Shown: one piece after another, positions 56,312 through 64,000 of the stretch
Layout: every line of letters begins with the position of its first letter
Position numbering within the stretch: position 1 is the stretch's first letter
Assembly: GCA_963853835.1 (NCBI GenBank)
Contig: OY970821.1
Coordinates: 48,624,646 to 48,688,645, forward strand
Direction of reading: 5' to 3'
Source: Calendula officinalis
Taxonomy: Eukaryota > Streptophyta > Magnoliopsida > Asterales > Asteraceae
DNA length: 64,000 nucleotides
Notes under the pieces: generated by a model
Database searches by the model: none
What the model saw: the letters and a program-made list of their open reading frames with translations, nothing else
What the model was told of the DNA's origin: nothing
Made by a program: the position numbers and the translations under genes

Positions 56312-57931
56312 CTCCCCGGCAGTTGGAGCAGGAGGAGAACGAATGCATAAACTGGACTTGAAGCGGTGAAATAGTTGGCGAGGAAGTCCTTTTGTGAATA
56401 TGTCGGCATACTGATGATCGGTTGGGACATGGAGTACACGTATGCGACCAATTTTGACTAGATCCCGGACAAAATGAATATCAATTTCAACGTGCTTAGT
56501 TCTTTGATGTTGTACCGGATTGTCAGAGAGGTACACAGCGGAAATATTATCACAGTAAACGAGCATGGCTTTTGTGACCGGTACATGTAGTTCAAGTAGT
56601 AAATTTTGTAGCCAACTTGTTTCAGCAGTGGCGTTGGCAACACCCTTATATTCAGCCTCGGCACTGGAGCGGGATACCGTAGGCTGACGTTTTGAAGACC
56701 ATGAGACTAGATTGTCCCCGAGAAAAACACAATACCCTAAAGTTGACATGCGTGAGTCGGGACAACCTCCCCAATCGGCGTCCGAATAAGCTGTTACATT
56801 AAGTTTTGGGGACGCGATTAGATGAAGTCCTTGAGTTGATGTGCCTTTGAGGTATCTAAGGATTCGTTCAAGGAAGTGGAAGTGGGGTTCCCGAGGGGCA
56901 TGCATAAATAAACATACTTGTTGAACGGCATATGCAATGTCCGGTCGTGTGAATGTGAGGTATTGTAATGCACCGGCTAAGCTTCGGTATAGAGTGACAT
57001 CTTTTATAGGTTGACCGGCGGTAGCACTGAGTTTTGACGACGTATCGACTGGGGTGGAAACGGGATTACATGTGCTCATGTTTGCTCGTTGAAGTATATC
57101 GTTTATATATTGAGATTGAGACAAAAATAATCCTTTTGGTGTTTTTGTTACTTGAATGCCAAGAAAGTGGTGAAGCTCGCCCAAGTCGGTCATGGCAAAT
57201 TCTTTGGATAGAGTTTGAATGACTTTGCGCAAGAATTCATCATTGGAAGCGGTTAATATAATGTCGTCAACGTATAAAAGGAGGTATGCCATGTGTTCCC
57301 CGTGATGATAAACAAATAACGAGGTGTCGGTATTGGTGCTTTTAAACCCATGAGCAGTAATAACAGTGGCGAAACGATGATACCACGCCTGAGGGGCTTG
57401 TTTAAGCCCATATAATGATTTTCTTAATCTGCACACATAATCTGGGTGTTTTCTGTCTACAAACCCGGGTGGTTGATGCATGTGAACCGTCTCGTTTAAA
57501 TGACCATGTAAAAATGCGTTCTTGACGTCGAGTTGATGGATTGACCAAGAACGAGAGACCGCAAGAGTAAGGACGGTCCGAATGGTTGTGGGTTTAACGA
57601 CCGGGCTAAATGTCTCGTCACAATCAATGCCTACTTGTTGAGATTTTCCATTGACTACAAGGCGGGCTTTATATCGAGAGAGAGTGCCATCAGATTTAAA
57701 CTTGTGTCGATAAAGCCATAAACATCGTATAATGTGAGCATTAGCGGGTCTAGGTACCAACTCCCATGTATCATTGTCACATAAAGCTTTGTATTCTTCC
57801 GTCATGGCATGTTTCCAATTAGGATCAAGAAGAGATATGTGAGGGTTTTTAGGTATGGGAGATAAGTTTGTTGTGTGTAGGTTTAACCGTTCGGGTGGAC
57901 GGATGGTATGGTTTTGTGAACGAGTAGTCAT
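56306..57931 (-). CDS. copia-2 reverse transcriptase-RNase H, open
   Basis: A 541-residue uninterrupted ORF. RT: NWKHAMTEEYKALCDNDTWE, RYKARLVVNGKSQQVGID, VKNAFLHGHLNETVHMHQP and SLYGLKQAPQAWYHRF. The catalytic motif YVDDIILTASN is intact near 57260. RNase H: YSDADWGGCPDSRMSTLGY, SSAEAEYKGVANATAE and a final DIFTKGLPRQLF. It overlaps the integrase-linker ORF ending at 57849 in another frame, so the original polyprotein has a frameshift there. This is the best preserved enzyme in the window, but without intact gag and integrase the element cannot be autonomous. Confidence 0.9.
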   Translation of the reverse strand: MTTRSQNHTIRPPERLNLHTTNLSPIPKNPHISLLDPNWKHAMTEEYKALCDNDTWELVPRPANAHIIRCLWLYRHKFKSDGTLSRYKARLVVNGKSQQVGIDCDETFSPVVKPTTIRTVLTLAVSRSWSIHQLDVKNAFLHGHLNETVHMHQPPGFVDRKHPDYVCRLRKSLYGLKQAPQAWYHRFATVITAHGFKSTNTDTSLFVYHHGEHMAYLLLYVDDIILTASNDEFLRKVIQTLSKEFAMTDLGELHHFLGIQVTKTPKGLFLSQSQYINDILQRANMSTCNPVSTPVDTSSKLSATAGQPIKDVTLYRSLAGALQYLTFTRPDIAYAVQQVCLFMHAPREPHFHFLERILRYLKGTSTQGLHLIASPKLNVTAYSDADWGGCPDSRMSTLGYCVFLGDNLVSWSSKRQPTVSRSSAEAEYKGVANATAETSWLQNLLLELHVPVTKAMLVYCDNISAVYLSDNPVQHQRTKHVEIDIHFVRDLVKIGRIRVLHVPTDHQYADIFTKGLPRQLFHRFKSSLCIRSPPAPTAGEC

Positions 57932-58709
57932 ATGGTGAGTGGGTTGGGGCGGTGGAGGGGGGGGGGGGCGTATTGTGTTGGTTTGTAGGTGGTGTGTGAC
58001 TGTTCGGTGGGGAGATGTGTGGGATCGGTGATTGGGGTGGTGAGGGTTGTATTGGAGAGTTAAATAGTGAGGGTGGTAATTGTGAGGCAGTAGGTGTGGC
58101 GGGTGTAGTGTGGGGATTAGCAGTGGGTAGGGTGGGGTCTTGTGGTGTAAAATTGTTTATTGTGGAGGGAAGATTTGTGACAGAAAAAAGAAGTTGGTAA
58201 TTTGGTGCGGGATTTTGTGGATTTGCATATGGAAAAACGTGCTCATCGACCGTTACATGTCGAGAAATATGAACTTTACCGGTTGTGGGATCGAGACATC
58301 GGTACCCTCGGTGATCGGTTGGATAGCCAAGAAAGACGCATCTAACGGACCGAAGGTCAAGTTTGTGATTGCGTGTGGCGGTTAAGTTTGGGTAACAAGC
58401 ACATCCAAAAACCCGAAGGTGATTGTAGGTGGGATGACGTCTGTAAAGTATGGAGGTGGGTGTTTGATTTTGTAAGATTTTGGTGGGGGTTATGTTGTGT
58501 AGGTAAGTGGCGGCATGTAATGCATCGACCCAAAAGGTGGCGGGTAGCGAGGCATGAGCAAGTAAAACAAGAATGATTTCATTTAGACGGCGAATCATTC
58601 GTTCCGCTTTTCCATTTTGAGGCGAAGTTTGAGGACATGAAAAACGAAATTGAAGACCATGAGTTGTAGCAAATTGTTTAAAATCGTTGTTATCAAATTC
58701 GCCTCCCAT
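57849..58709 (-). pseudogene. copia-2 integrase C-terminal half and linker
   Basis: The open stretch starts in GGEFDNNDFKQF (second Asp region lost or just upstream) and has SPQNGKAERMIRRLNEIIL (Glu), VFGCACYPNLTATRNHKLD and a Pro/Thr-rich linker. The poly-G run at about 57957-57968 on the plus strand lies near the frame break to RT. Confidence 0.85.
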
Positions 58710-58719
58710 ATCACATTGG

Positions 58720-59750
58720 AAACTTTTAATTTTCTGTAGGTTATATATTTACTTATGCAGCTTTCTTGATTGCCTCTACATCAGGGAAATTTGGTTAATT
58801 TTTTTAATTGAATGTTTAATTTTCGTTTGAAATTGTGGTTGAACAAAATTGTGAAATTGTTTAAAACAAGTAAAAGTTTCCGATTTGAATTTTAGTGGAT
58901 AGACCCAAACATATTGTGTGAAGTTGTCTATCAAAACCATGTAATGTCTTATTGTATTTATTGCAGCTCTGTTCCCAGCAAACGTACAAAGTGGACCGCT
59001 GTTTGGCTGACGCGGTTCTCTCGCCGTGAAAGAAGTAATTAAAGGTTATAACCGTTTGTGTTGGCAAGTGGTGATGTCCAAAGATCACAATGAACAATGT
59101 CAAATGGTAAAATTGTTGTTGATGTTGAATCAAAAAACGGTAACCGTTTGTGTTTTGAAATTTGACACAAATGACATAATAAATGAGTGTTAGTTGCACT
59201 CTTATTACACGAAATGATAAAATTGTTTCTCAAAAAATCAATGATATTTCCGGCCGGATGTCCTAGACGGAAATGCCATAAATCGTTGGATGACATGGTT
59301 GTGAGAGCAAGTTGCGGGTTGGTGGGTGTTGTAAACGGATAAAGAGCTCCGGTACTATTGTATCGGGAAAGAATCTTCCCATTCTTGAAATCCTTCACAA
59401 AAAAAACCAAACGGATCAAATTCAAGAGACACATTATTATCAATAGTAAATTGGCGAACGGACACAAGATTTTTAATTATGCCGGGTGTATAAAGAATTT
59501 TGTTTAGGTTGAGCGGCATAAGGTTAGTTTGTAAGGTGCTTGTGCCGGTTCCTTTTACGGGAATATGATTTCCGTTACCAACAAAAATTGACTTAATGTG
59601 AGAATTGAGAGAAAATTGTTCGAGTTTACCAAAGTCACCCGTGAGGTGAGAAGTAGCCCCCGTGTCCATATACCAATCATTGTCATTTTGTTGGTTTAGG
59701 GACATAGCTTGGAAAGCATTATATGATCCAGCAGCATGAGCTTGAGGCAT
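58720..59750 (-). pseudogene. copia-2 protease, pre-integrase and integrase N-terminus
   Basis: Protease: DWYMDTGATSHLTGDFGKLE near 59660. GAG-pre-integrase: LWHFRLGHPAGNIIDFLRNN near 59260. Integrase start: HCDLWTSPLANTNGY near 59060 (first Asp). Reading frames change near 59400 and 59040. The stretch 58735-58860 is AT-rich and replaces part of the integrase core. Confidence 0.83.
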
Positions 59751-60708
59751 CTATGAGTTGTGTTGGTTATTTGGGTTTTGTGAGTTTCTGTTTTGAGGTG
59801 TGGAAGGGCGAGGTGGAGTGAACCAGGGGTGAGACCAACCATTTTGAGATGGGTATGGACATGGTGGCGGCACCATAGTCCACCACGGGTGTGGCGGGTA
59901 TGGAACAGGTGTGGAACCGATATTGTTTCCGGGGTTGCGGGTGTTCCATGAGCGGGAGTGATTAGCTCGTTGTTGTCGATTGTGTCCGCCCCGACTAACT
60001 GCTGATTAGAGGGGTTGCGATTGAACCGAGGCGGTGGAGTCGGGTTTTCAACGACATTTGCTTCGCCGGAAGGATCTTTTTGTTTTGAAGTTTCCCTTGC
60101 GGTTTGTCGGTTTTGCTCAAGTTGGAGCATGCTACGAGCGGTGTCCCAATTGGGCAATGTTTGATTGATGTAGGCAGCCATGGTATCGAACTCCGGTGGT
60201 AGGCCCCGAACAAGTTGAAGAACTAACCGTTGTTCGTTGACGGGGTTGTCCACATCGTTAAGTTGGTCCGCTAGATCTTTGAGTCGTTGACAATAATCGT
60301 CTAACGATGATGATGATCGTAACGAAATGTTGGTGAACTCTTGTTCAAGGGCTGCACACGAGACCCTTTATTGTTAAGGAAGAGTCCTTTGATTTTCTCC
60401 CACGTTTTGTAGGATGTGGTGTCCGGTTCAAGGACACGAGTAAGGAGATCATCCAAAAGGGACCATTGTAGAACAATGGCGTCGATCTCTGACCATTGCT
60501 CGAGATCATTGGCGGCAGTAGGCGGTGGAGTGCCATCGATGTGAGTAAGAACCTTATAGCCTTTAGCGTGGAGACGGAAAATCTTGACCCATGACGAGTA
60601 CGTAACTTTAATTCCGTCTAGAATTCTTACTTTGTTTTGGATATTTGTTACCGTATAAACGGGATCAAGGTTGTTTGTTTTTGGTTGGGTGGGTGGTTCT
60701 GGAGCCAT
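59696..60708 (-). pseudogene. copia-2 gag
   Basis: Starts at ATG 60708 (MAPEPPTQPKTNNLDPVYTV). Gag motifs include SSWVKIFRLHAKGYKVLTHI and EQWSEIDAIVLQWSLLDDLL. A frame change near 60340 leads into NEQRLVLQLVRGLPPEFDTM at 60253 and a Pro-rich tail. No CCHC zinc knuckle is visible. Confidence 0.83.
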
Positions 60709-60816
60709 GGATGACCAGAAAAATCAAGCAGGCCGAAGCTTGGTGTGGATGGCGACACAAAGGGAAGAAAAAAAAAACGAATTAACTCTAGAGAGGGTGG
60801 TGAGGCTCGGATACCA

Positions 60817-60996
60817 TAAAGAGTATCAAAGATTGATGCATTTTCTTATTACGTAAACTATCTATATATATAATTCAATACATTGACTCCTAGTTAATAT
60901 GTTTCCATTCTGTGGAGTAAATTAGGGACCTAAATATGTACACAATAATTGTCTAATAATTAGTTATTGACTAACATAATTATCTATTGACTAACA
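60817..60996 (-). repeat. copia-2 5' LTR
   Basis: A 180-bp LTR adjacent to the primer-binding site and the TSD CAAAT. Confidence 0.9.
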
Positions 60997-62204
60997 CAAA
61001 TGTGTACCTAGCCGCCATCTTCACCATTCCCAATTCCTTTCTTGTTTTCATTTTCGTGCCTGGTCCTCATTACAAGAAATCGGAAGTCCCTACCACCTCC
61101 ACCTTTGCACTTCTGTTTCACCACCACCACCCTCACCATCCCATTTTTGTTTTACATCACCACCACCGTTGAGTGTTTTGTACCCCGGCAACCACCGTGA
61201 GCTTTTCTTCCTTCCCTTTGCCGCCTTCGTATACATTTGTTTTAACGCCACCACCTTCTTTCCTGTTTCTTTTGTTTAGCCATTGAAGCAATATTGATTT
61301 TTAAAGCGATCTGTTTGGTAATGATCTTGAGCAGTTGAAGTTGCGTGTGGACGTGTGGTTCTTAGAGTGGCGGTGATTTTACGATACTTCCGGTAAGCCG
61401 TCGTTTGGTCCCGAGTTCCACCATCTCCATTTCTGTTGCTGCGTTCCCATTGTGAACTCCCATTTCGGTTTCTGCTCCGCCGACGTCGTGCAATTCCGAG
61501 CTTCATTCTTCTCCGGTGAGCAACAAAGCAGGGTGTTTGTGTCGTGCCGTGAAAGAAACGTAAATTCTGTTGCGACTCACGATTATAGTGTCTAACTTCG
61601 CCGGCGATCTTGGTGGAGAGTGCGAGCAACACCGATTGGTAGAATCTCTATCCGTTTCTATTTATTTTGTCGCATGCACAAATGACGATGTGGGTGTTTG
61701 AGTTTTATTTTATTTTTGGAAGAGTAATACAGAGTAGTTACTGTTTCACTGTTATTTTATTAAAGAATAATACTTTTACTAATTATTGAATTTGAATAAT
61801 ATAAAAAGGTTGAGATAATGATTCTGATATGGATGTCTTTCAGTGAGGGTTTAAGATTTAATGAATGATTTTGGAAAAAGAGTCTTTGGTCAGATTTAAT
61901 TCATGGTTGTGTTGATTTTAAGGAAAACGTTCTTTTAAACTAAATTTTTATATAGATACTTAGCTAGAAAATGAAGGGTTTACTAAACGGGAAACTTTTA
62001 CAGTTTAAATACGGGCTTTTGAGTTGAGTCTAACTTGGATTATTTTACGTGCCTTAGGGTTGTCTAGACACTAGCCATGCAGTAGTGTAGAGTGCCGAGG
62101 GATATCCGGACCTTACGTTTTTGGAGGTGAGTATTCTCACCGTGTATTGAGTTTTAACGTTATACATGCACGACTTACGTGTTAAATTACTTGCACCATA
62201 TTTG

Positions 62205-62285
62205 CTATCTGAGTTATCTGTTATCTGAGTTATATATTTGTGATCTGGGTTATCTGTGATCTGAGTCATCTGGGCTAACTGAGTT
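62205..62285 (+). repeat. short tandem array of (t)atctgagt-like units
   Basis: Units such as gttatctgagttatctg and gtgatctgagtcatctg repeat with small changes inside the gypsy LTR. A separate 23-24 bp tandem pair (cccgtctgagtt) lies at about 62345-62395. Confidence 0.7.
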
Positions 62286-62397
62286 AATTATGTTAAAGAG
62301 TTAAAAACATAATAATAAACATATGAGTTTTTGGCTATATACCATTTTGGGATCACCTCCCGTCTGAGTTTTAGGATCATTCCCGTCTGAGTTCAGG

Positions 62398-62937
62398 TAG
62401 GGCTGTAAACGAGCCGATCCGAGCTCGAGCTCGACTAGGTTCGAGCTCGGCTCGTTTAATTTTATTGAGCTCGAACTCGAGCTCGGCTCGTTTCGAGCTT
62501 TATGTGTAAAGCTCGAGTTCGGCTCGTTTAGGTTTTTTCAGGCTCGGGCTCGGCTCGATTAAGCTCATTTAAGCTTCCATATATACGAAATATATATTAT
62601 TTTTAAAATTAATCATAATATTTAATATATGATGTAAATTTTTTTTTATATATATTGTTTTATATATGTATATGTATAATATATATACACATAATTAGAT
62701 AAATACGCAATATGATTTATATTTTTTTATAATAATTAACTATTTTAGCTCGTTTAGGCTCGCGAGCCTAAATGAGCTCTTAGTATGAAGCTCGGGCTCG
62801 GGCTCGGGCTCATTTATTAAACGAGCTCTAAGTTAAGCTCGAGCTCGGCTCGAACTCGTTTAACTCGAGTTTTTATCAATCTTTTAACGAGCCGAGCTCG
62901 AGTAGCTCACAAACAGCTCGGCTCACTTACACCCCTA
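62398..62937. mobile_element. GAGCTC-rich hAT-type MITE
   Basis: Termini TAGGGCTGTAAACGAGCC and TAGGGGTGTAAGTGAGCC (inverse of the right end) flank 540 bp. An 8-bp target duplication with one mismatch (AGTTCAGG at 62390-62397, ATTTCAGG at 62938-62945) fits hAT insertion. Both arms are full of GAGCTCG words, so the element can fold on itself. An AT-rich centre separates the arms. Confidence 0.75.
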
Positions 62938-63139
62938 ATTTCAGGTACCAGCAAAGGAAGAGAGTAGGTGGACGGTTGACAGCTGTATCATTTATGAGTG
63001 TCGATGTTAACGTATTATTTATTAAACTTAATTTTTATTTAAAACATTTTTCCGCTTTAATTACATCTTTTTAAATGTTAAACATTTATATTTGGGTTTT
63101 ATATTGGGACGTTTTTGTGAAATATTGGGTGTTACAAGT

Positions 63140-63151
63140 TGGTATCAGAGC
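63140..63151 (+). promoter_or_regulatory. gypsy primer-binding site (initiator-Met tRNA)
   Basis: TGGTATCAGAGC lies three bases after the LTR end and is complementary to the 3' end of plant initiator-Met tRNA. Confidence 0.85.
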
Positions 63152-64000
63152 TCTAACTTAGGCGATTTGGATTCACAATGGGTGAATTCGAACTCAAGTT
63201 TGAGTTACAAGTTTTTAAAATGAGAAATGAGTAAAATATTTTCTGAGTAAAGATTCCACATCAAGTATACAGCATGGCACGTCGACCTCTCGCTTTTCAT
63301 GCTGCCGGTAATATTTATGAACTTTTATTTATTTGGGCTTTTCGTTGTATTATGAGTTTTGAGGAATGATAAATATGAAAATTGTTGTTATTATTTTTAG
63401 TATAATTCTGATTTAACTTTGATTGTATTTCATGACGATGATCGCTTTTCTGAGTATATTTTTCAGTGCATCTGCGTCTACATGCTAAAAATTATAATTT
63501 CATAAAATTTTATATAATTTGTGAGATTTTATAATTCTGAGAAATTTTAACCAAAGGAGGTAATAAATGGATATGAAATTATGATATAAATTCCATAAAT
63601 TATTTAATGAGAACATGTTTTGGGTAAATCAGAAATGAGGAGTAATAGATTTTTCATATTGTTAAAATATTAAAATATTTCGTTTTGGAGAAGCACCTAA
63701 TAGAAAGAGTTATTGAAACGAATAAAATATGAAATGAGTAAACGAAAGATATTTTTATTATCAACTGATTCAAAGAATATTTTTATGATGGTTTATTCTA
63801 AATTGCTAATTATTTTAAATTATTTACATTTGATCTAGACGAGAAATGTTAACTAGAATTGGCTTTTATTTTCATTTGTTATTTCAGAGTCGTTTTAGTT
63901 TTTAATTTTAAAACATCAGTTGGATTAAACATGTTTTTAAACGTTAAATTATAATTTGAGATTTTATTTAGTGGAACCTTTTCACTTATTTATCAAATTG
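63152..64000 (+). other. gypsy leader, no gag ORF seen
   Basis: AT-rich leader after the primer-binding site. An ATG near 63274 (MARRPLAFHAAG) runs into a GTAATA donor-like site. Gag is expected beyond the window. Confidence 0.5.

Larger units (their letters stand above)
56045..60996 (-). mobile_element. Ty1/copia retrotransposon (Ale-like) inside the gypsy LTR
   Basis: The TSD CAAAT lies at 56040-56044 and 60997-61001. Short LTRs are at 56045-56311 and 60817-60996 (minus strand start TGTTAGTCAATAG). A primer-binding site TGGTATCCGAGCC abuts the right LTR (60804-60816), and a polypurine tract (GCCGGGGAG) abuts the left. The gag-protease-integrase-RT-RNase H order is that of copia. Short LTRs suggest the Ale lineage (inference). 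Confidence 0.92.
55679..63136 (+). repeat. 5' LTR of a plus-strand gypsy element, interrupted
   Basis: Starts TGTAACACCCCG and ends GGGTGTTACA, a 7-bp inverted terminus. An initiator-Met primer-binding site (TGGTATCAGAGC) begins at 63140. Without the copia insertion (56045-60996 plus one TSD) the LTR is about 2.5 kb, a size typical of Tekay-like chromoviruses. The rest of the element lies beyond the window. Confidence 0.8.

Noticed and set aside
61276..61632. 118-codon Arg-rich ORF
   Set aside because: Lies inside the gypsy LTR and resembles no protein family.

Overview
This window is plant nuclear DNA, almost certainly from a eudicot with a large, transposon-rich genome. The evidence is plant-type Ty3/gypsy and Ty1/copia retrotransposons, hAT and Stowaway DNA transposons, a tRNA-derived SINE, a Helitron end, an intron-containing X8 gene and AT-rich spacers. 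An env-like additional ORF of the kind common in Asteraceae Sirevirus-type copia elements hints at an asterid, but this is only a weak inference. There is no prokaryotic or organellar content.

Only one gene looks intact and non-transposon: a four-exon, minus-strand X8-domain (CBM43, Ole e 10-like) secreted protein at 8411-9429. Nearly everything else is mobile DNA. From left to right: (1) 1-3618, the pol half and 3' LTR of a decayed plus-strand chromovirus. (2) 4503-8366, a complete young non-autonomous LTR element on the minus strand (333-bp LTRs, TSD TGTGG) with no recognisable gag or pol and an internal diverged duplication; it ends 40 bp beyond the X8 stop codon. (3) 10230-10484, a SINE with a perfect 17-bp TSD. 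(4) 11901-23974, a tandem LTR-internal-LTR-internal-LTR array of a minus-strand Tat-type gypsy element, bounded by a single TSD (ATAAC). Both internal copies lack protease and reverse transcriptase and share an integrase deletion. Copy 1 also has a plus-strand (antisense), intron-containing gene with its own TATA box.

(5) 24747-44034, a nest four levels deep. A deleted hAT on the plus strand contains a hAT with a decayed transposase on the minus strand (25410-43757, TSD TGTAGAAG). That hAT contains a Tekay-like chromovirus (26909-41994, TSD ATTGA), which contains a copia element (32132-37988, TSD AAAAC). (6) 44033-47735, the 3' LTR, duplicated polypurine tracts and env-like gene of a Sirevirus-like copia on the minus strand. 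(7) 48667-49182, an unrecognised acidic ORF. (8) 50124-50436, a Stowaway MITE. (9) 50.6-54.4 kb, a mosaic of exon-like pieces on the minus strand, including a SWIB-domain piece and an NSF-ATPase piece. (10) 54429-54719, a Helitron 3' terminus with a helicase C-terminal exon. (11) 55679-63136, the roughly 2.5-kb 5' LTR of another plus-strand gypsy element, interrupted by a copia element (56045-60996, TSD CAAAT) and a GAGCTC-rich hAT-type MITE (62398-62937).

The window is a record of layered insertions, and matching target-site duplications fix the order of the main events. All retroelement coding regions carry stops, frameshifts or deletions, although the copia RT-RNase H ORF at 56306-57931 is still open. 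All comparisons were made by eye; identities and ages are approximate.
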